From an uncultured Clostridia bacterium (lineage in GTDB: Bacteria > Bacillota > Clostridia > Christensenellales > UBA1242): a DNA stretch of 64,000 nt. Under the pieces are notes generated by a model. It was given only the letters and a program-made list of their open reading frames with translations. It ran no database searches and was not told the DNA's origin. Positions 1-7,807 of this stretch are shown one piece after another. Every line of letters starts with the position of its first letter. Position 1 is the stretch's first letter. The stretch covers positions 62,001-126,000 of the forward strand of contig CAKVOD010000005.1 of the NCBI GenBank assembly GCA_934778205.1, given 5' to 3'. Both the position numbers and the translations under genes were made by a program.

Positions 1-1773
1 TGTCGGCATATCCGTTGTTTTGATTTCGCCGTTATCATCAATTACGTTACCAAATTGGTCAAACTTTATGATGTTGCCGTCAAGATCGACAGGGTTGCCG
101 TCGATATCGGTTTTTATCACGCAAGCGCGGAGAACTATTGTTCCTCTTGCAAGCGCTTGCACTACGCTTGGGTCTGTCAGGTTATTGCCACGTACTTCAC
201 GCCCAAAGTTTGCAAATGTTACGTTTGAAAGCCCGATTATTTCTTGCCCCTGTTCGTTTGCAAAAACGCCCGCTTTATATTGTGTTCCATAGTGATACGC
301 CCCGACAGCAAATAGTTTTATCTCGAAATAAGATGTTGAGGTTTTGCCGTTTTCAGGCACGATTTCCGTGTTGCCTTCCCATTGCCAAATCGTGTTGTTG
401 TATGCGGTTGTGATTACTTCACCATACTTGACAATGCTTTTCAAAACTTGGTCGTTATATGTTTTGTTTGTGTCCGATTTGCTTGTCCCTTCAAAGTTTA
501 ACGCTTTGACGTTGTCAAGATTGACGTCAAATGCTGATGTTGAGGCGGACAAGGACGAATTTGGCAATGTAACTTCAATTGTAAGTCCGCTTGACGGATA
601 TTGTAGCACCGTGAAATTCCAAACCTTTGCTTTTGTGTCCTTTTCAACTTTGAGTTCCTTATTTTTCGATGTGATGATTAAATCATCAAGCAATGAAGCA
701 AAGTAGGTGTTGCTACCGTTGCTGGCTTTAAGTGTTATGCCCAAGTCGACTGCTGAAAGAGCTTTTGTTTTGAAAAGGTCAAGTTTTATCATTCCGCCAC
801 TCATTTCAATTGCGTCAAGCGTCACTTCCTTGACTTCAACAGTTATGCTTGTATAAACATAGCGTCCGACAAGTTTTTCCGCTGGAATATAGCCTACGTC
901 CTCTGGTTGGTCTGGTACATAGTTTTTGACAAAGTCAATATCGTCGTATGTTCTCAAAGCGCGCGCCCATATTTTGGCTTCGCCGACTTTTAGTGCGGTA
1001 ATTTTTCCGCTAGCATCAATTGAAACGACGTCTTTTGCGCTCTCTTCATCGAAATAGTATTCAACAGTTTTGGCATTTCTTCTAAATTTTGCAAATGAGG
1101 AATTGTTGTCCAAATGCGTTGGATCTTTGGAGTTTTCGGGCAAAAACTTTGTTGTTATGTTGCCTGTTTCGCTCTCATATATGTAATATTTTGTTTCGCC
1201 GTCAACTTCTTCAGTTTGCATATTTTTGCTTTCAATTTCAAGTTCGGTGACTGGTATGTCGACAAAAACGCATAGTGGCGATTTCATAAACAAGCCTTGC
1301 TCATTTTTGATGTTGATGAAACAAAATCCGCCTTTATTTGTTCCGTCTGCATTCTTTGATACTGTGATTTTAATCGGTTCGTTGAGTTCCCCTTCTTTTT
1401 GGACAGTTACGACGTCCTCATTTGTTGAAGATAGGTATATTTTCTTTTCCGTGACTTCGTTGTCATCAATAATATTTCCATCTTCATCAATTTTTGGAGT
1501 AGTTTTGCCTTTTACAATAAAAGTGGCATCCGTTAAAATGTTCGGATTGTCACTTTCAGTGATTCCGTTAAGGCGTAAGACGGGCTGATTGTTGATATAC
1601 TCAATGCGCGGGTTGTCTGCGCTTTCGATTGTGATATCCTCAGCATACACTGTTTTGGGCGTATAATAACCCAAACAAAATGCCACTATAATTGACGCCC
1701 AAATTATGAATATGATTGCGCAAAAACAATACGCAACGGTCGCTAACGCGTTTAGAAAATTCGCTTTCTTCAT
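1..1773 (-). CDS. Large cell-surface protein with Ig-like (Big_2-type) domains, C-terminus outside window
   Basis: An open frame runs without a stop from an ATG at 1773 to the window edge, so about 590 N-terminal residues are visible. The start is preceded by GAGGAAAG. Residues about 14-38 form a hydrophobic segment after a short basic N-terminus, consistent with a signal peptide or anchor. The rest is polar and Thr/Ser/Asp-rich. A stretch around residues 240-265 (VVSIDASGKITALKVGEAKI) is typical of bacterial Ig-like group 2 domains, and a similar 'SSTNEDVVTV' stretch occurs earlier. A secreted or wall-associated adhesin or structural protein is the inference; no enzyme motif is visible. It has its own promoter and an operator-like palindrome. 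Family unknown beyond the Ig-like domains. Confidence 0.8.
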   Translation of the reverse strand, partial: MKKANFLNALATVAYCFCAIIFIIWASIIVAFCLGYYTPKTVYAEDITIESADNPRIEYINNQPVLRLNGITESDNPNILTDATFIVKGKTTPKIDEDGNIIDDNEVTEKKIYLSSTNEDVVTVQKEGELNEPIKITVSKNADGTNKGGFCFINIKNEQGLFMKSPLCVFVDIPVTELEIESKNMQTEEVDGETKYYIYESETGNITTKFLPENSKDPTHLDNNSSFAKFRRNAKTVEYYFDEESAKDVVSIDASGKITALKVGEAKIWARALRTYDDIDFVKNYVPDQPEDVGYIPAEKLVGRYVYTSITVEVKEVTLDAIEMSGGMIKLDLFKTKALSAVDLGITLKASNGSNTYFASLLDDLIITSKNKELKVEKDTKAKVWNFTVLQYPSSGLTIEVTLPNSSLSASTSAFDVNLDNVKALNFEGTSKSDTNKTYNDQVLKSIVKYGEVITTAYNNTIWQWEGNTEIVPENGKTSTSYFEIKLFAVGAYHYGTQYKAGVFANEQGQEIIGLSNVTFANFGREVRGNNLTDPSVVQALARGTIVLRACVIKTDIDGNPVDLDGNIIKFDQFGNVIDDNGEIKTTDMPT

Positions 1774-1808
1774 TCTTTCCTCGTTTGTTTTGATTATTAT
1801 TTGCAAAT

Positions 1809-1845
1809 TTGATATTATTATATCAATTATGGCAATTTAAGTCAA
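1809..1845 (-). promoter_or_regulatory. Promoter and operator-like palindrome for the surface gene at 1773
   Basis: On the minus strand, TTGACT (1840-1845) and TATAAT (1817-1822) are 17 nt apart, a near-consensus housekeeping promoter about 45 nt upstream of the ATG at 1773. The -10 lies inside a perfect inverted repeat with 7-bp arms, TTGATAT-N4-ATATCAA (1809-1826), which is where a repressor would occlude RNA polymerase. The regulator is unknown. Confidence 0.7.
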
Positions 1846-2181
1846 ACATTTTGAGGCTAACGCCGACATTTTATGCAATTGATTTTTTATAGATACAATT
1901 CTCACGAAATCTACACTTGAATATGATTTAATTTTGTATGCTAGCAAGGTTATAATTGATGAGCACACTTTAATGCGCCTCGCCCCTATCGTGCATTTCT
2001 TCACTACACCGCAAACTACGCGTTCGCCTTCAATTTTAATGACACAAAGTTATGTATTCTACCATTTTCGCTGTGTCAAAAAATTATATACTTTAACACG
2101 CAAAAAGCAAGCAAAATGCGGGCATTCGCATTTTTTGCTTGCTTTGATTTGTTATTTTTTTTGTAAAATTCTATAATTATT
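1846..2181. other. Intergenic region without a supported gene
   Basis: Between the surface-gene promoter and the pyrophosphatase stop only the terminator at 2104-2145 is recognised. A small plus-strand frame at 1934-2176 runs into the terminator, has no ribosome-binding site and resembles nothing known. I do not regard it as a gene. Confidence 0.6.
2104..2145 (-). terminator. Intrinsic terminator after ppa
   Basis: The arms 2104-2120 and 2127-2145 form a long, nearly perfect stem with a 6-nt loop. On the minus strand it is followed by a T-run and lies about 37 nt past the ppa stop. Confidence 0.8.
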
Positions 2182-2712
2182 TTATTTAGCAAATTTTTCG
2201 TTGTAACGCGCGATTGCTTCGCGAATGTACTTCTTTGCACTTTCGTTGTTTTCGACGCCTGTGATTTCGCAAGACTTGTTTTCAAGTGCTTTGTATGATT
2301 TGAAGAAATGCACCATTTCATCAAAAATGTGCGCTGGAAGTTCGCTCATATCGCTATATTTATTGTAAAATTTATCACTTTTTGCAACTGCAACAATTTT
2401 TTCGTCGTTTTCGCCACCGTCAATCATTTTGATGACTGCAATTGGTTTGCACTCGACAAGGCTCAAACTGATAAGCGGTTCGCTACACAAAACAAGTACG
2501 TCGAGTGGGTCGCCGTCGTCACTCAATGTTTTGGGAATAAACCCATAGTTTGCTGGATAGACCATTGATGTTGAGAGGACTCTATCAAGCATAATCATTC
2601 CCGTTTCTTTGTCAAGTTCATATTTCGCTTTATTGCCTTTTGTGATTTCAATCACTGCTGTAAATTCTTCTTCTTTAACTCTATCACTAGATAAATCGTG
2701 CCAAATGTTCAT
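2182..2712 (-). CDS. ppa: Inorganic pyrophosphatase, family I
   Basis: The 176-residue protein is the normal length for bacterial family I pyrophosphatases, cytoplasmic Mg2+-dependent enzymes that hydrolyse PPi and so pull biosynthetic reactions forward. The family signature DGDPLD is present (about residues 66-71), with YPANYGFIP shortly before it and a Lys/Tyr-rich C-terminal segment (FFKSYKALE) as in other members. The start ATG follows TTAGGAGAATAAA. It is the last gene before a strong terminator and lies 24 nt downstream of the NYN-domain gene, so the two may be cotranscribed. Confidence 0.95.
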   Translation of the reverse strand: MNIWHDLSSDRVKEEEFTAVIEITKGNKAKYELDKETGMIMLDRVLSTSMVYPANYGFIPKTLSDDGDPLDVLVLCSEPLISLSLVECKPIAVIKMIDGGENDEKIVAVAKSDKFYNKYSDMSELPAHIFDEMVHFFKSYKALENKSCEITGVENNESAKKYIREAIARYNEKFAK

Positions 2713-2736
2713 TTTATTCTCCTAAATATTCCTTTA

Positions 2737-3417
2737 TTATAATGTTGTTTTCAAAATTTCTACGATATTTTGAAGGTTCTCAAAAATTTCTCTTTCCTCA
2801 GGGTCTTCACTCTTTGAGCCTTGTCCGCTTTCTTCAAGTTCGGCAATAGCTTGTTCGACTTCTTTAATCAATTTGTCGCGCTCATTTTTGTTGATGTTGT
2901 CTTCCATTGCCATTGCGGCAGTTCTTTCAGAAAATTGACGCAACTTTTTGCCGAGTTCGTTTTTCTTTTGTTGGTTGATGTCAACTTCACTTGCGAGCAA
3001 GATTTTTTCATTGAAAAGGTGCCCATTGATTTCGGAACCAAAATTTAAAACTTCAAGCAAATATTTTCCACTGAGGCGTAGCGTTGCCAAAAGTGGCACA
3101 AGGTCACCTTTGCCTGCGACGATACAAAATGTGTTGATGTTTGGTTCTGTATAATTAATATTCAAGGCGTCAACTACCATTCTCAAGTCAAGTTGGCTTT
3201 TGTTGCGCTTCCTAAAACGCATTGTTGTACAAGTGTCAATGCCAAGATACGAAATTGTGTCACCCCAGTTGGTGTGCTTTCTTTCGTTGTAGCCATAAAG
3301 TTTGACATAGTCCACTGTGCCTTGTTTTTTCAAAACTTTTAAGATTTCGTGAAAATTGTCGAGTGAAACATCCACATTGTCGACGTCCACGAGAACTGCT
3401 ATATGCTTGTCTTCCAT
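2737..3417 (-). CDS. NYN-domain (PIN-like) putative ribonuclease
   Basis: The 226-residue protein starts with a hydrophobic strand ending in acidic residues (VLVDVDNVDVS). It has internal DLRMVVDAL and a CIVAGKGDLVPLLATL segment, the spaced Asp residues and 'S/G-x-D-x-x-x-L' pattern of LabA/NYN proteins in the PIN-like nuclease fold. These typically bind a metal ion and cleave RNA. The C-terminal third (from about residue 150) is charged and helical with a likely coiled coil, as in DUF88/NYN proteins with an accessory C-terminal region. AGGAGAAATAATT precedes the ATG, 2 nt after the glycosylase stop, so it belongs to the recN-glycosylase operon. Substrate unknown. Confidence 0.75.
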   Translation of the reverse strand: MEDKHIAVLVDVDNVDVSLDNFHEILKVLKKQGTVDYVKLYGYNERKHTNWGDTISYLGIDTCTTMRFRKRNKSQLDLRMVVDALNINYTEPNINTFCIVAGKGDLVPLLATLRLSGKYLLEVLNFGSEINGHLFNEKILLASEVDINQQKKNELGKKLRQFSERTAAMAMEDNINKNERDKLIKEVEQAIAELEESGQGSKSEDPEEREIFENLQNIVEILKTTL

Positions 3418-3419
3418 AA

Positions 3420-4256
3420 TTATTTCTCCTTCATTTCTCTTTTATAATAAAACAAATACTGTTGCGCATACCCTGAGAGGTCGCCGAATTTTCCACACAT
3501 CAACTTTGCTTTTTGCGGACGCGATTTCCCTTTGAGGTCAAAGTAATCATCACACACGCGCGACATCCACACGTCGACTGGAAAAACTCTTTTACGGCTA
3601 AGCCCAAACAGCATAATGCAATCAGCAACTTTTTCTCCAACGCCTTTCATCTTCAATAGTTCCGCTTTTGCAACTTCATCGTCACAACATTTCAATGTTT
3701 CAAGTTTTTCAAGACTCAAATTTGCAATTGTGTCGACAAGGTATTGCGAACGATAACCACAACCAAAATTTTCAAAATCTTTTTTTGTGACTTGTTTTAA
3801 TGCTTGCAGTGTTGGAAATGCAAAATAATTTTCGCATTTTTCTCCAAAACTTTCACATAATAGATTGATTGTGCGTTTGATTCGCGAAATATTGTTGTTT
3901 GCGGAAATTATGAAAGAAATAATCATTTCAAGAAGGTCTTGTTTCGCGATTCTAATACCGCTACCAAAAGAAATGGCTTTTTCTAAAATTGGCGTTTTCA
4001 TAAGTTCCGCTTTTATTATACCATAATCAGTTGCCAAATCAAAGTATTTTTCATAGTATTTTATATTTTTACTTTCAATTATTGCGCTTTTCTTGTTGTT
4101 TTCATACACTATAGCCTCATATTTTGACGACTTAACTATATAATTTGTAATTTTGTCCTCATATCTAAACATTTGTCCACAATCACATATGTGCTTAATT
4201 TGGAAGTCGTTTGGCTTTGGTATTATTATTTTGTTTTCTTCAATTATGTATTCCAT
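3420..4256 (-). CDS. 8-oxoguanine DNA glycosylase (OGG1 type, HhH-GPD)
   Basis: The 278-residue protein has the OGG1/AlkA layout: an N-terminal beta domain with QMFRYE, then the helix-hairpin-helix GPD core. The hairpin is at LLKMKGVGEKVADCIMLFGL, followed by FPVDVWM. The hairpin Lys and the Asp of PVDVW correspond to the catalytic Lys and Asp of OGG1. Such enzymes excise 8-oxoguanine opposite C and nick the strand by beta-elimination. The gene overlaps the end of recN by 17 nt, showing translational coupling and a shared DNA-repair role. The ribosome-binding site is weak, as expected for a coupled gene. Confidence 0.85.
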   Translation of the reverse strand: MEYIIEENKIIIPKPNDFQIKHICDCGQMFRYEDKITNYIVKSSKYEAIVYENNKKSAIIESKNIKYYEKYFDLATDYGIIKAELMKTPILEKAISFGSGIRIAKQDLLEMIISFIISANNNISRIKRTINLLCESFGEKCENYFAFPTLQALKQVTKKDFENFGCGYRSQYLVDTIANLSLEKLETLKCCDDEVAKAELLKMKGVGEKVADCIMLFGLSRKRVFPVDVWMSRVCDDYFDLKGKSRPQKAKLMCGKFGDLSGYAQQYLFYYKREMKEK

Positions 4257-5943
4257 TTTCTTTGTTTTCCATTGCCCATTGTTTCATTTCTTTTGCAAAT
4301 TCAATTGCGTGAGAACCGATGTTTGCGCCACCTGAGAGGCGAGCAATTTCATTCAGGCTTTCTTGTTCGTTTTGCAATTTTAGTTGCGTGTATGTTTTGC
4401 CGTCTTTCTCGAATTTTTCGATTTTATAGAGGTGGTCTGCCATTGCTACTATTTGCGGTAAATGCGAGATTGTGATGACTTGACAACCTCTTGCAATTTT
4501 ATTTAGTTTGATTGCAATTGTTTGCCCGATGTGTCCGCTAATACCTGCGTCGATTTCATCATAAACTTGCGTACCAATGTTATTTAGTTTCGCAAGGCTA
4601 CTTTTGAACGCTAACATAAAACGTGAAAGTTCACCCCCGCTGATAATTTTGGAAAGTTCTTTGACGGGTTCGCCTGCGTTTGCTGAAAACATAAATGTCA
4701 CTTTGTCAAGTCCATTTGTTGCGAGTGATTGCTCGTCAAATGTTGATTTTATATCAACAACAAATTGCGATTTCTCCATACCCAACTCTTTGAGTTCACG
4801 CAAAATATCCATTTCAAGTGCACGGGCAAATTTTGTGCGCGCGATGGTCAAATTTTCCCCGATTGACTTCAGTTCTTTCATTTTCCCTGAAAGTTCGGTG
4901 TTTAGTTTGATAATCGTTTGTTCGGCATCGATTAAATTATTCAATTCAACTTCGGCATCTTCCTTTGCCTTTAGCACATTGTCGATTGTTGTGCCATATT
5001 TGCGCTTCAACATTTTGATTGCGTCAAGGCGTCCGTCTACTTTTGCAAATTCTTCCGCGTCAAAGTCGCACGCCTCTGCTTTATTTCCCAAAGTTGTTGA
5101 GAGGTCGTCGATTTCGGCATCAAGCGAATACAATCTATCGACAACTTCTTGCATTGATGGATCAATGTTCACAATTGAACTAATTTTGTTCCTAGCGCTT
5201 GACACGGCAAGTCTTGCACCATACTCGTCGCCGTCGAGCGCTTGGCGCGCAAGCAAATATGCTTCTTTCAATTTTTCAGCATTTGCCATAATATCTTCTT
5301 GAGCGGTCAAACTTTCGTCTTCACCGACTTGTGGCGCGACTGAGTCTATTTCATTTATTTGGAAAGTGAGAAAATCAATTTTCTTTGCGCGCTCGCTTTC
5401 ATCTCCGCCCAATGCGCTGATTTGATCTTTAATTTCGCGACACTCACTCAGTTTTTCATTAAATCTTTCAATCAACTGAAAAATCTCTACCCCGCCAAAT
5501 TCGTCGAGTACTTGCAAGTGTCTTTTTTCGTCGAGCAAATTCGCGTGTTCAAACTGCCCATAGACGTCACAAAGCAAGATTGTCAAACGTTTGAGCATTG
5601 CGAGCGTTTGAGGAACGCCGTTCACTTTGATTTCATTTTTGCCGTCAACGCTCATTTTACGTACAATTATCAAAGTGTCTTCTTGTTCGACGTCCATTTC
5701 TTTCAGTATGTTTGCTAATTTTTCTGAAATCTTAACATCAAATTCAAGCGTAACTTTAGCAAAGTCTTGCCCATTTCTAATCAAACTTTTGTCCGCACGC
5801 GAGCCGAGCGCAAAACAAAGTGCGTTGATGATTATACTTTTCCCTGCGCCCGTTTCCCCACTCAAAACATTTAGTCCGTTTCCAAATTCAATAAATTGCT
5901 CTTGAATTAGTGCGATATTTTCAATCTTTATTGATTTTATCAT
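4240..5943 (-). CDS. recN: DNA repair protein RecN
   Basis: The 567-residue protein has the SMC-like RecN architecture. A Walker A motif (SGETGAGKSIIINAL) lies near residues 29-43, a long alpha-helical coiled-coil middle follows, and the C-terminal half-site has the ABC signature IISGGELSRFMLAFK, Walker B-type VYDEIDAGISG and ISHLPQ. RecN gathers and tethers broken ends during double-strand-break repair in the cytoplasm. Length is normal (about 550-570). GGGAGTGAGACCAA precedes the ATG. Placement upstream of the glycosylase and NYN genes suggests a repair operon. No SOS box was recognised in its short upstream gap. Confidence 0.96.
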   Translation of the reverse strand: MIKSIKIENIALIQEQFIEFGNGLNVLSGETGAGKSIIINALCFALGSRADKSLIRNGQDFAKVTLEFDVKISEKLANILKEMDVEQEDTLIIVRKMSVDGKNEIKVNGVPQTLAMLKRLTILLCDVYGQFEHANLLDEKRHLQVLDEFGGVEIFQLIERFNEKLSECREIKDQISALGGDESERAKKIDFLTFQINEIDSVAPQVGEDESLTAQEDIMANAEKLKEAYLLARQALDGDEYGARLAVSSARNKISSIVNIDPSMQEVVDRLYSLDAEIDDLSTTLGNKAEACDFDAEEFAKVDGRLDAIKMLKRKYGTTIDNVLKAKEDAEVELNNLIDAEQTIIKLNTELSGKMKELKSIGENLTIARTKFARALEMDILRELKELGMEKSQFVVDIKSTFDEQSLATNGLDKVTFMFSANAGEPVKELSKIISGGELSRFMLAFKSSLAKLNNIGTQVYDEIDAGISGHIGQTIAIKLNKIARGCQVITISHLPQIVAMADHLYKIEKFEKDGKTYTQLKLQNEQESLNEIARLSGGANIGSHAIEFAKEMKQWAMENKENGIHN

Positions 5944-5993
5944 TTGGTCTCACTCCCAAATATAGAAATTTTGTTTTAATTATTATAACACAA

Positions 5994-6033
5994 TATAAAA
6001 AAATAGGCAACTATTTCTAGTTGTCTATTTTTC
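5994..6033 (-). terminator. Intrinsic terminator after the PrsA-like gene
   Basis: The arms 6001-6013 and 6018-6030 (AAATAG-rich stem) are followed on the minus strand by a run of T. It lies about 10 nt after the stop of the lipoprotein gene and separates it from recN. Confidence 0.75.
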
Positions 6034-6042
6034 ATTTGGTCA

Positions 6043-7707
6043 TTATTTTAAATAGTTTCCAAGACGTGTTTTGTAAATTGTAATCTGCTTTCCGTCGCGA
6101 AGTTGGTCAATCAACTTTTCTTGTTGGACGTTATAGTCGCTTTTTGTAACTTTTGAAATAAACAAATCGAGCATATTTTTTGTGCTTGAAGATTTCAATT
6201 TTGCATTTTCAAGGTCTTGTATTGTTGTTGCATCAATATTGTCATTTGCATTACTTGGAGCACCTGTATACATTATAATGTGAGCGCCGTATTGCGTATA
6301 GACAAGTCTTGAATATGTGCCAACTTGACCAGTTTTCTGCAAATCTCTTGAAGCGGTTGCAAATTCATCGACCATAGAGTCGTATTCTTTGTCAAGTGGA
6401 ATTGCATAATCATAATCTCTTGAAAGGAATGAACTTTCGCCAGTATACTTATAGATTAGGTCTGTGAAAGCGTTGATTCTCGCGTTTGTGTCAGAGCCAT
6501 AGACGGCAAGTGTTGAATCGACTTCAGCAAGCACTGCTTCTGCTGATTTTACGACTTTGGTATCCTTGCCTTCACTATCTCTTGCGGTTGCTGTGAGCGC
6601 AGTGCGCAATGTTTCAATATTCGCGTCCTTTTCTTCCTCAGTGATGATGCCTTTCTTCACTTGGTTTTCCCATTCTGTGATTTGTGCTTTTTGCTCATCG
6701 TTATAACTAATCAACAAGTGGCTGACGTAGAACCAACCTTGCGTTGGGTGGTAGTATACGCTTGTGGCGTCCGACTTCATTGCGTTGTTGTAGGCGGTGA
6801 TGTCGTTGCCGTACAATTCTTTTTGCCCTTTCATTGCTGCTTTGTAGGTTGCAAGAACTTGCTCAGCGGAAACGGTATATGCTTTTTCAAATGTGTTTTG
6901 ATATTTTTCGATGTATTTGTTGTCGACTTGGATGTCGTACACTCTTTTGAGTTCTCTTTCGAGAATAGCCCACGATGTATTGTCGTTATACTTTTTATAA
7001 CTTTCGCTAGTCTTCAAGTCTTTGACAAATCTTTTCATTTCTTCTTCTTGGAGTCCATCGCTATATTCAGACAATTTTGATTTTATAGCGCCAACCGATG
7101 TGAAGCCTTTAATATTTTCTTCACCTGCTTGCCAAAAATATGATTTGAAAGGATTTGGATTGATGACGGTGTCGACACGTGATTCATCATCTTTTTCTAC
7201 TTTTACAAGTTCGCCATTTTTGACGATGTAGTCGTGCTCGTACTCACTTCTTCCAACAAAACTGTTAGATTCTTCCTTTGCTTTTTCTTCGTCTTCCGCT
7301 TTGAGCCCCCAATCGGAATAGATTGCATCTTTATAGGAATCCATTTTTTCATAGACGTAATTATAAACAGCAGTCCAGCAATCGTTGATTTCCGCCGTTG
7401 TGAGGGCGTTTCCTTCAATACCTTTGAGGTGGTTGACAATCAATTTTCTATTTATTATCATATCAAGCACTTTCTCGGTTGCTTCTTTGGTTGTTGAACC
7501 ATTTTGCACGTACGAACTAGCGTAGTTTGAATAATAAATCAAAAACTCTTCCATTGACACGGTCAATGTGTTTTTGTCGTCAAGTTTGACTTCCGCAACT
7601 GTTTGACTCATATATTTTGTTTGGTTGTCGGTCACGAGTGTACAGCCACTGAAAACGGTGAGTGTGAACACGAGGACTGCGACAATAAGATAGTTTAATT
7701 TATTCAC
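6043..7707 (-). CDS. PrsA/SurA-like peptidyl-prolyl isomerase lipoprotein
   Basis: I choose the GTG at 7707, which follows GGAGATACATT and gives 554 residues beginning with a classical lipoprotein signal: a short basic N-terminus, a hydrophobic core and lipobox FSGC with Cys at about residue 22. The frame is open further upstream (to 7749), but that extension lacks a ribosome-binding site and spoils the signal. The segment around residues 40-110 resembles the SurA-N/PrsA chaperone region. WFYVSHLLI and the late YGAHIIMYTG match the conserved edges of a parvulin-type isomerase. The region between them is unusually long and charged, so isomerase activity is less sure than extracytoplasmic chaperone identity. 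It is transcribed alone, with terminator 5994-6033. Confidence 0.75.
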   Translation of the reverse strand: MNKLNYLIVAVLVFTLTVFSGCTLVTDNQTKYMSQTVAEVKLDDKNTLTVSMEEFLIYYSNYASSYVQNGSTTKEATEKVLDMIINRKLIVNHLKGIEGNALTTAEINDCWTAVYNYVYEKMDSYKDAIYSDWGLKAEDEEKAKEESNSFVGRSEYEHDYIVKNGELVKVEKDDESRVDTVINPNPFKSYFWQAGEENIKGFTSVGAIKSKLSEYSDGLQEEEMKRFVKDLKTSESYKKYNDNTSWAILERELKRVYDIQVDNKYIEKYQNTFEKAYTVSAEQVLATYKAAMKGQKELYGNDITAYNNAMKSDATSVYYHPTQGWFYVSHLLISYNDEQKAQITEWENQVKKGIITEEEKDANIETLRTALTATARDSEGKDTKVVKSAEAVLAEVDSTLAVYGSDTNARINAFTDLIYKYTGESSFLSRDYDYAIPLDKEYDSMVDEFATASRDLQKTGQVGTYSRLVYTQYGAHIIMYTGAPSNANDNIDATTIQDLENAKLKSSSTKNMLDLFISKVTKSDYNVQQEKLIDQLRDGKQITIYKTRLGNYLK

Positions 7708-7807
7708 AATGTATCTCCATATTAGTTTTTTGCGGGCATATTCCCACACAAAAGTTTGTTATGATTATATCAAATCTTTTCCAAAAAAGCAAACGATTGC
7801 GCTACAA

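Noticed and set aside
20..1588. Several plus-strand frames opposite the left-edge surface gene
   Set aside because: They are antisense to a continuous minus-strand frame of about 590 codons with signal segment and Ig-like motifs.
1934..2176. Plus-strand 80-codon frame in the gap left of ppa
   Set aside because: It runs through the ppa terminator, has no ribosome-binding site and no recognisable motif.
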